This document shows positions 51,800 to 60,781 of a DNA stretch of 64,000 bases, in pieces; the stretch's first letter is position 1, and each line of letters begins with the position of its first letter. The notes under the pieces were generated by a model. That model searched no databases. It was given only the letters and a program-made list of their open reading frames with translations, and was not told where the DNA came from. This DNA comes from Clostridium_X cadaveris (GTDB taxonomy: Bacteria > Bacillota > Clostridia > Clostridiales > Clostridiaceae), in assembly GCF_039521325.1 (NCBI RefSeq), contig NZ_BAAACD010000002.1; one strand, 5' to 3'. Both the position numbers and the translations under genes were made by a program.

Positions 51800-51813
51800 G
51801 TATACTAGTATCT
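51800..51813. promoter_or_regulatory. Operator palindrome 1 (before the FadR-type regulator)
   Basis: GTATACTAGTATCT, 12 of 14 bases of the perfect palindrome GTATACTAGTATAC. It lies 33 nt before the start codon of the regulator. Confidence 0.6.
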
Positions 51814-51845
51814 AAGAAAGAAAAGAGATGAAAGAGAAGGATAAA

Positions 51846-52544
51846 ATGGTGAGTTATTTTGAGAATATACCACAACCAATATCAACGGATGATGTATATA
51901 AAAGTATAAAAAAAAGAATATTAAAATTAGATTTAGAGCCTGGACAAAAAGTTAGCGAAAATCAAATGTGCCAAGAATATAATGTGTCTAGATCAGTTAT
52001 AAGAACTGTATTTACTAGACTAAATCAACTAAAACTTGTTGAAGTATATCCTCAAAGAGGGACATATGTAAGTCTAATTGATTTAGATCATATAGAAAGT
52101 CTTTTGATGCTTAGAACTGCTGTTGAAAAGGAAGTTTTATATGAGATGTTTTGTAAATTAGGAAAAGCGGATAGAATGGCTTTAGTAGAAAGGCTAGAAG
52201 AGAATTTAAATAGACAGAAAAAGTATGATAATTATAAAAATTATGAGATAGAGTTCCAAAATCTTGATTCGGAATTTCATAAAATACTATTAGATAGTGT
52301 GAAAAGATATAAATTATTAGAGCTTTTAAATGATCAAATGGTACATATAGCTAGATGGAGAAACTTTAATGTTGCAGCAGAAGATAGAATGCATGAACTT
52401 ATTGAAGAACATAGAAATATAATTGAATCTATAAGAAATGATGATCTTATTGCCGCACAGGAAAATATAGCGAAACATTTAAATACTATATCACGAAGTA
52501 ATGATAAGGTAAAATTGCAATATCCTCAATATTTTATCAAGTAA
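51846..52544 (+). CDS. GntR-family regulator, FadR/FCD type
   Basis: 232 residues. N-terminal winged helix: DVYKSIKKRILKLDLEPGQKV, then NQMCQEYNVSRSVIRTVFTRLN and RGTYVSLI. The C-terminal all-helical FCD domain (~85-225) has the metal/ligand site residues Asp/His in NLDSEFHKIL and ELIEEHRNIIESI. FCD regulators bind carboxylates. It sits at the head of the dehydratase cluster, and the palindromes at 51800, 52702 and 57173 make it the likely repressor or activator of that cluster. Start: ATG at 51846 after GAGAAGG; the upstream in-frame ATG at 51828 has its site too near. Confidence 0.88.
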   Translation: MVSYFENIPQPISTDDVYKSIKKRILKLDLEPGQKVSENQMCQEYNVSRSVIRTVFTRLNQLKLVEVYPQRGTYVSLIDLDHIESLLMLRTAVEKEVLYEMFCKLGKADRMALVERLEENLNRQKKYDNYKNYEIEFQNLDSEFHKILLDSVKRYKLLELLNDQMVHIARWRNFNVAAEDRMHELIEEHRNIIESIRNDDLIAAQENIAKHLNTISRSNDKVKLQYPQYFIK

Positions 52545-52626
52545 ATTTGTGAGAATATACAAAAAAGTGTATTTTTACTGTTGCTTATTTACTTTTTATT
52601 CAAAGATTGATATCATGGGTTTGTGG

Positions 52627-52678
52627 AATTGATTATTCAAGTAGTCAATTGTGCAAGCTTTTTTTGTTAATAAAGAAA
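52627..52678 (+). terminator. Probable terminator between regulator and hadI
   Basis: A 9-bp A/T-rich stem (52627-52635 with 52642-52650, one G-U pair) with a 6-nt loop, and a T7 run about 10 nt downstream. It is weak but would separate the regulator from the structural genes. Confidence 0.4.
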
Positions 52679-52701
52679 AGTATTATTTTTTGCTACATCT
52701 T

Positions 52702-52715
52702 GTATACTAGCATAC
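52702..52715. promoter_or_regulatory. Operator palindrome 2 (before hadI)
   Basis: GTATACTAGCATAC, 13 of 14 bases of the perfect palindrome. TATACT within it could serve as a -10 element, in which case bound regulator would block the promoter. Confidence 0.62.
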
Positions 52716-52767
52716 TTAGATTCAAGAATACATGTGGCAAATTTAATTTTGCTCAACTTTGTTAAAA

Positions 52768-53586
52768 ATGTACCAAAGTATTTTACAAATTATAGATAAG
52801 GAGGGGAATAATATATATACTTTAGGAATTGACATAGGGTCTACCACATCAAAAGCAGTTATTTTAAAAGATGGAAAAGATATAGTAGCTTCCACTATAA
52901 TCGTAGCGGGTACTGGTACTGTTGGGCCGCAAAAGGCTATGGATGAAATTTTTCAAAAATCAAAGATTTCTCGAGAAAATATCGATTACATAGTAGCCAC
53001 TGGATATGGAAGAAAAACCTTTAAGGGGGCAGATTATGAAGTGAGTGAGCTCACTTGCCATGCAAAAGGAGTTAATTTTTTGTTTCCAGAAGTTAGAACA
53101 ATTATCGATATAGGAGGGCAAGATGCTAAGGTTCTTTCCATAAATGCAGAAGGAAAGATGGTTAATTTTTTAATGAACGATAAGTGCGCTGCAGGTACAG
53201 GAAGATTCTTAGATGTAATGGCAAATATTTTGCAATTAGATATTAATGAACTAGAAGTTGAAGCAGCAAAGTCAGATAAGCCAGTAAAGATATCTAGTAC
53301 ATGCACTGTATTTGCAGAATCAGAGGTTATTTCACAACTTGCAATGGGAGTTCATATACCTGATTTAGTTGCAGGAATTTGTGAATCAGTGGCATGTAGA
53401 GTTGCATCCTTAGCAAAAAGAATAGGTATAAGAGAAACAGTGTGTATGAGCGGCGGTGTTGCACAAAATGGGGGAGTACGTAAGGCTCTAGAAAAAGAAC
53501 TTGGAGTTACAATTGCTTACTCAGAAAAAGCTCAGCTTATGGGAGCTTTAGGCGCAGCACTGTATGCCTATGATAAATTAAATTAA
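52768..53586 (+). CDS. hadI: 2-hydroxyacyl-CoA dehydratase activator (archerase)
   Basis: An ATPase of the ASKHA fold: LGIDIGSTTSKAVIL (phosphate loop), IIDIGGQDAKV, cluster-ligand Cys in KCAAGTGRFLD, and Cys in SSTCTVFAESEV. The dimer holds one [4Fe-4S] cluster and injects one high-energy electron into HadBC. The first normal start is ATG 52768, but it has no binding site. The best site, AAGGAGGGG (GGAGG at 52800-52804), is 8 nt before an ATA at 52813 whose frame gives IYTLGIDIG, exactly where the family begins MYTxGxDIG. So translation may begin at ATA, or the base may be a sequencing error or mutation. Confidence 0.88.
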   Translation: MYQSILQIIDKEGNNIYTLGIDIGSTTSKAVILKDGKDIVASTIIVAGTGTVGPQKAMDEIFQKSKISRENIDYIVATGYGRKTFKGADYEVSELTCHAKGVNFLFPEVRTIIDIGGQDAKVLSINAEGKMVNFLMNDKCAAGTGRFLDVMANILQLDINELEVEAAKSDKPVKISSTCTVFAESEVISQLAMGVHIPDLVAGICESVACRVASLAKRIGIRETVCMSGGVAQNGGVRKALEKELGVTIAYSEKAQLMGALGAALYAYDKLN

Positions 53587-53606
53587 AATTAAAGGAGGTC
53601 TTCTTA

Positions 53607-54842
53607 ATGGGAGAAGGGGTTCAAAAACCAAAGTTCAAGCCGGATCCAAACTCAGCAAAGTATAAACTTGGTGAAATAATTGTAAACCACTACAAGGAAG
53701 TGCAAGAAGCAAAGGATAATGGAGAAAAAATAGGATGGTGTGCAAGTAACTTTCCGCAAGAGATATTTCAAACTTTAGGAATAAAGGTTTGTTACCCAGA
53801 AAATCAAGCAGCTGCAATTGCGGCAAGAGGTGCTGGAGAGAAACTTTGTAATATATCAGAAGCAGATGGATATTCTAATGATATTTGTGCATATGCAAGA
53901 ATTAGTCTTGCTTATATGAAAATCAAAGATGCACCAGAACAGAATATGCCTCAGCCAGATTTTGTTCTTTGTTGTAACAACATTTGCAACTGTATGATTA
54001 AATGGTATGAAAATATAGCAAAAGAATTAAACATACCAATGATTTTAATTGATATTCCATTCAACCCTGATTATGAGGTATCAGATGCACAAATAGCTTA
54101 TGTTAAGGGACAATTTTTAGCAGCAATTAAACAGCTAGAAGAGATAACAGGTAAGAAATGGTCTGATGAAAAGTTTAAGGAAGTTATGGAAGTTTCAAAT
54201 CGTACTTCTAGAGCTTGGTTAGAAGCTACTTCTTATACAAAATATACACCATCTCCATTAAATGGATTTGACTTATTAAACCATATGGCTGTAGCTGTAT
54301 GTGCTAGAGGTACTGTAGCAGCAGCAGACGCATTTGAAACTTTACTTGAAGAGTATAAGGCAGCTGTTGAAAATGGTACAAGCACTTTTAGAGGAGAAGA
54401 AAAACATAGAATAATGTTCGAAGGTATAGCATGTTGGCCACATCTTCGTGCCACAGCTACTGGATTAAAATCTAGAGGAATAAATATGGTAGCTACAATT
54501 TATGCAGATGCATTCGGATTTATATATGATGATTTTGATGGACTTATAAGAGCATATTGTAGAGTTCCAAATTCTATAAATCTAGAGCTTGCTCGTGACA
54601 AGAGAGAAGCTATTGTAAAGAAAACTAAAGCAGAGGGACTATTAGTTCATACAAATCGTTCTTGTAAACTTTGGAGTGGATTTATGTATGAGATGAGCCG
54701 TCAAATAGGAGAAGATTGTGAAATTCCTGTAACATCTTTTGACGGAGACCAAGCAGATCCTCGTAATTTCTCAGAAGCACAATATGAAACTCGTGTTCAA
54801 GGTTTAGCTGAAATTATGGATGCAAATAAGGGAGGTAAATAA
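53607..54842 (+). CDS. hadB: 2-hydroxyacyl-CoA dehydratase subunit B
   Basis: 411 residues, family length. The cluster-binding cysteines lie in VLCCNNICNCMIKWYE, and further conserved segments are YPENQAAAIAARG, TPSPLNGFD, GEEKHRIMFEGIACWP and SFDGDQADPRNFSEAQ. With HadC it removes water from (R)-2-hydroxyacyl-CoA by a ketyl radical. Family members include leucine-derived (HadBC) and aromatic (FldBC) enzymes; I cannot assign the substrate from sequence alone. AAAGGAGGTC lies before the ATG; hadC follows 2 nt after the stop. Confidence 0.93.
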   Translation: MGEGVQKPKFKPDPNSAKYKLGEIIVNHYKEVQEAKDNGEKIGWCASNFPQEIFQTLGIKVCYPENQAAAIAARGAGEKLCNISEADGYSNDICAYARISLAYMKIKDAPEQNMPQPDFVLCCNNICNCMIKWYENIAKELNIPMILIDIPFNPDYEVSDAQIAYVKGQFLAAIKQLEEITGKKWSDEKFKEVMEVSNRTSRAWLEATSYTKYTPSPLNGFDLLNHMAVAVCARGTVAAADAFETLLEEYKAAVENGTSTFRGEEKHRIMFEGIACWPHLRATATGLKSRGINMVATIYADAFGFIYDDFDGLIRAYCRVPNSINLELARDKREAIVKKTKAEGLLVHTNRSCKLWSGFMYEMSRQIGEDCEIPVTSFDGDQADPRNFSEAQYETRVQGLAEIMDANKGGK

Positions 54843-54844
54843 TT

Positions 54845-55963
54845 ATGGCAGTTAATGAATTACTAAAACAATTTCATGAGATTGCTTCATCTCCAAAAAA
54901 GCAATTAGACAATTATCTTGCACAAGATAAAAAAGTTGTAGCTTGTGTTCCAGTTTACACACCAGAAGAAATAATTCATTCTATGGGACTTGTACCATTT
55001 GGAGCATGGGGAGCAGATACAGAAATAAAGGAAGCAAAGAGATATTTTCCAGCTTTCATATGCAGTATAATGCAATCAGTTTTAGAACTTGGAATGACAG
55101 GAACTTACGAAGGAATATCAGCAATAGTAATTCCATCTCTATGTGACTCATTAAAGTGTTTAGGTCAAAATTGGAAGTATGCAGTTCCAAGTATACCATT
55201 TATTCCAATGACTTATCCACAAAATCGTAATAATGAAGTAGGAAAGGCTTTCACAAAAGCAGGATATGAGAGAGTAATAAAGGATTTAGAAACTTCAACA
55301 GGAGCGAAGTTCTCTGAAGAAGAATTAAAAAAATCAATAAAGGTATATAATGCACATAATGAAGCTATGAGAAAATTAAGCAGAGTATTAGTGGATTATC
55401 CATCAATTACTGCATCTCAGAGAAGTGATATTTTCAAGAGTGCTTACTTCATGTTAAAAGAAGAGCATACTGAATTAGTTGAAAAGTTCTTAGTAGAACT
55501 TAATGAAATGCCTAAGAATGATAAAAAGAAGATTAAGGTTGTTACATCTGGTATACTAGCAGACAACAAAAACCTTCTAAATATATTTGAAGAAAACGGA
55601 ATTCAAATAGTTGCAGATGATGTAGCTCATGAATCTAGACAATATCGTGTAGATACAAAAGAAGAAGGAAAGCCTTTAGAAGCTTTATCAGAAAAGTTTG
55701 CAAACATGGATAATTGTTCCGTATTATATGATGTTGATAAAAAACGTGCAGATTATATAGTTAATTTAGCTAAAGAATATAATGCAGATGGGGTTATTAT
55801 GATCATGACAAAATTCTGCGATCCAGAAGAGTTTGATTATGTAATCATTAAGAAAGCATGTGATGCAGCAAATATAATGACATTACAAATAGAAGTTGAC
55901 CGTCAAATGGTTAACTATGAACAAGCAAATACAATAGTTCAAACTTTTAAAGATATGATATAG
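54845..55963 (+). CDS. hadC: 2-hydroxyacyl-CoA dehydratase subunit C
   Basis: 372 residues. ACVPVYTPEEIIHSMGLVPFG and IPSLCDSLKCLGQNWK carry the iron-sulfur cysteine region, with KFCDPEEFDYVIIKK near the end. It pairs with HadB; each binds one [4Fe-4S] cluster. The gap of 2 nt after hadB and GGAGG within the hadB end show tight coupling. The YkvI-type gene follows after 24 nt. The substrate is unspecified 2-hydroxyacyl-CoA. Confidence 0.93.
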   Translation: MAVNELLKQFHEIASSPKKQLDNYLAQDKKVVACVPVYTPEEIIHSMGLVPFGAWGADTEIKEAKRYFPAFICSIMQSVLELGMTGTYEGISAIVIPSLCDSLKCLGQNWKYAVPSIPFIPMTYPQNRNNEVGKAFTKAGYERVIKDLETSTGAKFSEEELKKSIKVYNAHNEAMRKLSRVLVDYPSITASQRSDIFKSAYFMLKEEHTELVEKFLVELNEMPKNDKKKIKVVTSGILADNKNLLNIFEENGIQIVADDVAHESRQYRVDTKEEGKPLEALSEKFANMDNCSVLYDVDKKRADYIVNLAKEYNADGVIMIMTKFCDPEEFDYVIIKKACDAANIMTLQIEVDRQMVNYEQANTIVQTFKDMI

Positions 55964-55987
55964 GAAGGCTTATAGGAGGAAAAAAGG

Positions 55988-57121
55988 ATGATAGATAAGA
56001 ATAAAATGCCAGTAGCCATGGGAGTAGCATTTGTATGGTTTACAACACAATTTGGTGGAGGATTTGCATCTGGTGCTCAGTTAATTCAGTACTTTGTAGC
56101 ATTTGGCATATGGGGATTAGTTACTCCAGTTTTAGCACAAGCAATAGGTGCTTTATTCCAATGGTATGCACTTCGTTATGCAAAGAAACATAACAAATAT
56201 GACTATAAGAGCTTTAATGATAGTTTTTATGGAAAGTTTGCACCAATATTCTCAAATTTATATGAAATAGTATATATTATGCTTTTATGTTTAGCACCTG
56301 CAGTTGCATTTGCTACTGGAGGAGCTACAATGCAAGAATTAACTGGACTTCCATATATGGTCTGTACAGTTATTATAGGAGCATTTATTTTCTTAATAAC
56401 TATGTATGGAACTGATCTTGTAAGAAAAGCAGCATCAACTTTATCTGTAATTATAATAGTAGGTTTATTAGTAGTTTATATTCCAAACATAATAGCTCAA
56501 TGGGGAAATATAACATCAAATATAAGTGCAATGGCAGCAGAAGCAGCACCTGTAGGTCCGGCCATGTGGAGCTGTTTTATATACTCAGCTTTCCAATTGG
56601 CATCTATAGGACTACTAGTTCAGCATGCAGAGTCATTTAAGTCTGAAAAAGAAGCTGGAACTAGTATGATATATGGATTCATAGTAAATGCAGGAATTAT
56701 ATTCTTATCAACTTTAGGTATGGTTGCAATAGTTGATAATCCAGTATTAGCAACAACTAATATACCAATATTAATATTAATTAGAGATGGGGTTGGATCT
56801 TCATTTATGACTCCAATCATCTCAATACTAATCATCTTAGGATCAATATCTACAGCTGTTAATATGATAGCTGGTGTAGTTCAACGTGTTACTAATTCTT
56901 TTGAAAAGCCAGAGGTTAGGGAAAAAGCAAATGGTAAGCCAACTAAGATGACAATATGTACTGCTTTAGGATTCACAATTTTAGCATTTGGAATTGCTCA
57001 ATTTGGATTACTTCCACTTGTTAAGAAGGGTTATGGATACCTAGGCTATGTAACAATTGCTGTTGTAATAATACCATTTATTATAAGAATGGTTATGGAA
57101 GCAATAGGTAAAACAGAATAA
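55988..57121 (+). CDS. YkvI-family membrane transporter
   Basis: 377 residues with about ten helices. The first helix has a glycine-rich break TTQFGGGFASGAQ typical of LeuT-fold carriers. WSCFIYSAFQLASIGLLVQH and GSISTAVNMIAGVVQRVTN are further conserved helices of YkvI-like proteins. TATAGGAGGAA is upstream of the ATG. Located inside the dehydratase operon, it probably imports the amino acid or 2-hydroxy acid that feeds it, or exports the product acid. An 18-bp hairpin follows. Confidence 0.85.
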   Translation: MIDKNKMPVAMGVAFVWFTTQFGGGFASGAQLIQYFVAFGIWGLVTPVLAQAIGALFQWYALRYAKKHNKYDYKSFNDSFYGKFAPIFSNLYEIVYIMLLCLAPAVAFATGGATMQELTGLPYMVCTVIIGAFIFLITMYGTDLVRKAASTLSVIIIVGLLVVYIPNIIAQWGNITSNISAMAAEAAPVGPAMWSCFIYSAFQLASIGLLVQHAESFKSEKEAGTSMIYGFIVNAGIIFLSTLGMVAIVDNPVLATTNIPILILIRDGVGSSFMTPIISILIILGSISTAVNMIAGVVQRVTNSFEKPEVREKANGKPTKMTICTALGFTILAFGIAQFGLLPLVKKGYGYLGYVTIAVVIIPFIIRMVMEAIGKTE

Positions 57122-57123
57122 GA

Positions 57124-57163
57124 ATTATTACTATCCGATGTTTAGACATCGGATAGTAATAAT
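57124..57163. other. Perfect hairpin without T-run inside the cluster
   Basis: An 18-bp perfect stem (57124-57141 with 57146-57163) and a 4-nt loop, followed by AATAAC instead of T. It may act as a partial terminator, an RNA-stability element or a binding site. Confidence 0.55.
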
Positions 57164-57172
57164 AAATAACAT

Positions 57173-57186
57173 GTATACAAGTATAC
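57173..57186. promoter_or_regulatory. Operator palindrome 3 (before the acyl-CoA ligase gene)
   Basis: GTATACAAGTATAC, 13 of 14 bases of the perfect palindrome. It lies 25 nt before the start codon, suggesting a second promoter controlled by the same regulator. Confidence 0.6.
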
Positions 57187-57210
57187 TAAAATGTTTTGGG
57201 AGTGTATGAT

Positions 57211-58803
57211 ATGAATAACCTTATCTCAAAAACAATAGGAGAGTGTTTAAATGAACGTGCAAAAACAACTCCAAATCTTTGCGGATTGAGCTATAGAGAT
57301 TATAGCTATAGCTGGAGGGAAGTTGATGAAATTTCTGATTTCCTAGCATTAGATTTTTTAAAGCTAGGAATAAAGAAAGGAAGTCACGTGGCAATATGGA
57401 GTGTAAATAACCCTAATTGGGTATTATCCTATTTTGCACTAGTAAAGATAGGAGCGGTAGCTATATTGGTAAATACCTGTTACAAGGAAGTAGAACTTGT
57501 ACAAATCCTAGAATATGCAGATGTAGAGTTTATTCTTTGCGGAAGAAGCTGTAAAAACACTAACTATGATGAGATATTAAAGAATATAAATACATCCAGA
57601 TTGCCTAAATTAAAAAAGATACTTTATTTAGAAAAAAATCAGGAAATTAGATGGTATATGAGGGGGGATTATCCTCTTTATATGAATGATGAAGAAAAAG
57701 AAATTCTTCTAAAAGCTAAAGGTAATGTTTCAATAGATGATACAGCTAGTATAATGTTCACCTCAGGTACTACAAAAATGCCAAAAGGTGTTAAACTTTC
57801 TCACTATAGTTTAATAAATAATTCATTAGAGCTTACAAGACAAATGAAATGGACATCAGAAGATAAAATGTGTATAGCAGTGCCACTATTTCATTGTTTT
57901 GGAATAACTGCTGGAATATTATCAGGAGTTCATTCAGGAGCATGTCTTCATTTACTTAAATATTATAAGACTTTAGAAGTTTTAGAGCAGATTGAAAAAT
58001 ATAAATGTACTGTTCTAAATGGAGTGCCAACAATGTTCATGGCTCTAGTGAGAAATACAAAACTGAGAAATTATGACCTCTCTTCTATAAAAAGCGGCAT
58101 TGTAGCTGGATCTGCTATTCATCCAGAGGAGTATATAAATATATGCGAGTGTTTAAAGATAAAACATCTTCAAACATCCTATGGACAGACTGAAACATCA
58201 CCGTGCATTTCAATATCAGATTATGAAGACTCTATGGTGGTTAAAGCAAATACTGCTGGTAAATGCATAGACAATGTAGAACTTAAGATATGGAATAAAG
58301 AGCAAAATCGAGAAGCTTTAGAAAATGAAATTGGAGAGATTTTGACTCGAGGATACCATGTGATGCAAGGTTACTATAATATGCAAGAGGAAACGAAAAG
58401 CACAATTGATACTGAAGGATGGCTTCATACTGGAGATTTAGGTTTTCTAGATTTCAATGGATATCTTCATGTAACAGGCAGAATAAAAGAAATGATAATT
58501 AGAGGTGGAGAGAATATATCTCCTCTAGAAATTGAACACTGGATTAGAAAATTAAATTGTGTTGAACAAGTAAAAGTAATAGGAGTACAAGCTGAAGTTT
58601 TACAAGAAGAGATAGCGGCTTGCATAATACCAAAGCAAGGAATGAACTTAGATGAAGATGAGGTAAAAAGCTTTGTAGCTGAGAATCTCGCTGATTATAA
58701 AGTTCCTAAATATATATTGATTTTTGATGAATTCCCATTAACTTCTAGTGGAAAGATTCAATTAGGAGAATTAAGAAGACAGATAGAAAAGAGAATAAAA
58801 TAA
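57211..58803 (+). CDS. AMP-forming acyl-CoA ligase
   Basis: 530 residues of the ANL superfamily. Phosphate loop TSGTTKMPKGVKLSH, then YGQTETSP (adenylate motif), TGDLGFLD, and the C-terminal KEMIIRGGENISP hinge and TSSGKIQ Lys. It makes acyl-CoA from a carboxylic acid, ATP and CoA. In the cluster it may prime the pathway by providing the first CoA thioester that HadA can pass on, or activate the product. Start: ATG at 57211, 9 nt after GGGAG; in-frame extension lies in this site. Substrate unknown. Confidence 0.9.
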   Translation: MNNLISKTIGECLNERAKTTPNLCGLSYRDYSYSWREVDEISDFLALDFLKLGIKKGSHVAIWSVNNPNWVLSYFALVKIGAVAILVNTCYKEVELVQILEYADVEFILCGRSCKNTNYDEILKNINTSRLPKLKKILYLEKNQEIRWYMRGDYPLYMNDEEKEILLKAKGNVSIDDTASIMFTSGTTKMPKGVKLSHYSLINNSLELTRQMKWTSEDKMCIAVPLFHCFGITAGILSGVHSGACLHLLKYYKTLEVLEQIEKYKCTVLNGVPTMFMALVRNTKLRNYDLSSIKSGIVAGSAIHPEEYINICECLKIKHLQTSYGQTETSPCISISDYEDSMVVKANTAGKCIDNVELKIWNKEQNREALENEIGEILTRGYHVMQGYYNMQEETKSTIDTEGWLHTGDLGFLDFNGYLHVTGRIKEMIIRGGENISPLEIEHWIRKLNCVEQVKVIGVQAEVLQEEIAACIIPKQGMNLDEDEVKSFVAENLADYKVPKYILIFDEFPLTSSGKIQLGELRRQIEKRIK

Positions 58804-58818
58804 GAGGAGGACTAAAAA

Positions 58819-59958
58819 ATGTATTTTACAGAACAACATGAGTTAATCAGAAAATTAGCAAGAGAATTTGCAGAAAAAGAATTAACTAGTGAAATCCTTG
58901 ATAAGGTTGAAGAGACAGGGGAGTTTCCTCAAGAAATTTTAGACAAGATGGCAAGAGCCGGATTCTTCGGAATTAAAGTTCCAAAGGAATTAGGTGGACA
59001 AGGAGCAGATTCACGTGCTTATGTAATTGTTATGGAAGAAATAGCAAGAGTAAGCGGAGTTGCAAGTATATATGTTTCTTCTCCAAACTCATTATCAGGT
59101 GGTCCATTACAACTTTCAGGTAATGATGATCAAAAAGAAAAGTATTTAAGACCAGTAGTTACAGGCACAAAGAAGTTAGCATTTGCTTTAACAGAGCCAG
59201 GTGCTGGTTCAGATGCAGGTGGAATGACTACAACAGCTGTAAAAGATGGAGACTACTATATATTAAATGGACGTAAATGCTTTATAACAGCAGCACCACT
59301 TGCTGATTATTCAGTAATTTATGCTAAAACAGATATGACAAAAGGAACAAGAGGAATAAGTGCTTTTGTTGTAGATATGAAGCTTCCAGGTGTATCTTGC
59401 GGAAAGCCAGAACATAAGATGGGACTTATAGGCTGTGCTACAAGTGATATAATCCTTGAAAATGTAAGAGTTCATAAGAGCGACTTATTAGGAGAAGAAG
59501 GAAAAGGATTCATAAATGCAATGAAAACTCTAGATACAGGACGTATGGGGGTTGCTGCTCAAGCTATAGGAGTTGCTCAAGGTGCATTAGATGAAGCTAT
59601 AAAATATGCAAAGGAAAGAAAGCAATTCGGTAGAAGAATTGGAGATTTTCAAGGAATAAGCTTTATGATTGCTGAGATGGCAACTAAGTTAGAAGCAGCA
59701 AAACAGCTTGTATACAAAACTGCATACTTAATGGATACACATCAAGATGCATCAATGGCAGCATCAATGGCAAAATACTTTGCTTCAGAAGCTTGTAATG
59801 AAATAGTAGCAAAAGCAGTTCAAATTCATGGTGGATATGGATTCATAAAGGATTATAAGGTTGAGCGTATGTATAGAGACTGTCGTGTATTCACTATTTA
59901 TGAAGGAACATCTCAAGTACAACAAATGGTAATAGCAGGAAAGTTACTAAAAAAGTAG
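58819..59958 (+). CDS. acdB: Acyl-CoA dehydrogenase (enoyl-CoA reductase direction)
   Basis: 379 residues. FAD-binding motifs include ALTEPGAGSDAGG and CFITAAPLAD. The helix KERKQFGRRIGDFQGISF is present, and the catalytic Glu lies in IYEGTSQVQQMVIAG near the C-terminus. In Stickland clusters the enzyme with Etf reduces the enoyl-CoA to the saturated acyl-CoA. AGAGGAGGA precedes the ATG. The 17-nt gap to etfB indicates a joint transcript and complex. A hydrogen-bond environment specific for bifurcation cannot be judged here. Confidence 0.94.
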   Translation: MYFTEQHELIRKLAREFAEKELTSEILDKVEETGEFPQEILDKMARAGFFGIKVPKELGGQGADSRAYVIVMEEIARVSGVASIYVSSPNSLSGGPLQLSGNDDQKEKYLRPVVTGTKKLAFALTEPGAGSDAGGMTTTAVKDGDYYILNGRKCFITAAPLADYSVIYAKTDMTKGTRGISAFVVDMKLPGVSCGKPEHKMGLIGCATSDIILENVRVHKSDLLGEEGKGFINAMKTLDTGRMGVAAQAIGVAQGALDEAIKYAKERKQFGRRIGDFQGISFMIAEMATKLEAAKQLVYKTAYLMDTHQDASMAASMAKYFASEACNEIVAKAVQIHGGYGFIKDYKVERMYRDCRVFTIYEGTSQVQQMVIAGKLLKK

Positions 59959-59975
59959 AAGGAGGACATTAGAAA

Positions 59976-60761
59976 ATGAAGATTTTAGTTTGTGTAAAAC
60001 AAGTACCAGATACTAACGAAGTAAAGATCGATCCAGTGAAAGGAACCTTAATTCGTGATGGCGTTCCAAGTATCTTAAACCCAGATGATGCAAATGCTCT
60101 AGAAGCAGCATTAGCTTACAAGGATAAAAATCCAGATACTGTAGTTGCAGTTCTTACAATGGGACCTCCTCAAGCAACTTACATGCTAAGAGAATGTCTT
60201 GCTATGGGTGCTGATGAAGCATACCTATTAAGTGACCGTGCATTTGGTGGAGCTGATACATGTGCAACTTCAACAACAATTGCAGCTGGTATCAAAAAGG
60301 TAGAGGGAGTAGATGTAATCTTTGCAGGTCGTCAAGCAATAGATGGAGATACTGCTCAAGTAGGACCTCAGGTTGCTCAAAGATTAGGACTTCCAGTTGT
60401 AACTTATGTTCAAGATATAAAACTAGAAGAAGGAAAAGCAATAGTTCACAGACAAATGGAAGATGGATATGAAGTTATAGAAGTTCAAACACCATGTGTG
60501 TTAACTGCTGTAAAAGAATTAAATGAGCCTAGATATATGTCTATAAGTGGAATCGTTGATGCTTATAAGAAAGATATAACTGTATGGAATCATGTAGATG
60601 TAGAACTTAATCCAAAGGATTGTGGATTAAATGCATCTCCAACACAAGTATTCCGTTCATTCACTCCACCTCCAAAGGGAAAAGGAGAGATGTTAAACGG
60701 TTCTGTAACTGAAATGGCAAGTACAGTTATAAATAGATTAAAAGAAAAACATTATATATAA
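59976..60761 (+). CDS. etfB: Electron transfer flavoprotein subunit beta
   Basis: 261 residues. VCVKQVPDTNEVKIDP start, ILNPDDANALEAALAYKD, GADEAYLLSDRAFGGADT and the IFAGRQAIDGDTAQVGP loop are typical EtfB motifs. With EtfA it binds FAD and passes electrons from NADH to the dehydrogenase. In clostridial butyryl-CoA dehydrogenase/Etf complexes the beta-subunit FAD is the bifurcating site that also reduces ferredoxin. AGAAGGAGG precedes the ATG. Its partner follows after 20 nt. Confidence 0.94.
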   Translation: MKILVCVKQVPDTNEVKIDPVKGTLIRDGVPSILNPDDANALEAALAYKDKNPDTVVAVLTMGPPQATYMLRECLAMGADEAYLLSDRAFGGADTCATSTTIAAGIKKVEGVDVIFAGRQAIDGDTAQVGPQVAQRLGLPVVTYVQDIKLEEGKAIVHRQMEDGYEVIEVQTPCVLTAVKELNEPRYMSISGIVDAYKKDITVWNHVDVELNPKDCGLNASPTQVFRSFTPPPKGKGEMLNGSVTEMASTVINRLKEKHYI

Positions 60762-60781
60762 GTAGAAAGGACGGATGAAAC

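Noticed and set aside
52545..52758. Possible T-box or other riboswitch before hadI
   Set aside because: No conserved T-box or specifier stem could be found; only a weak hairpin and the palindrome are seen.
60260..60472. Second frame inside etfB
   Set aside because: Overlaps conserved EtfB motifs, has no ribosome site and a composition unlike real proteins.
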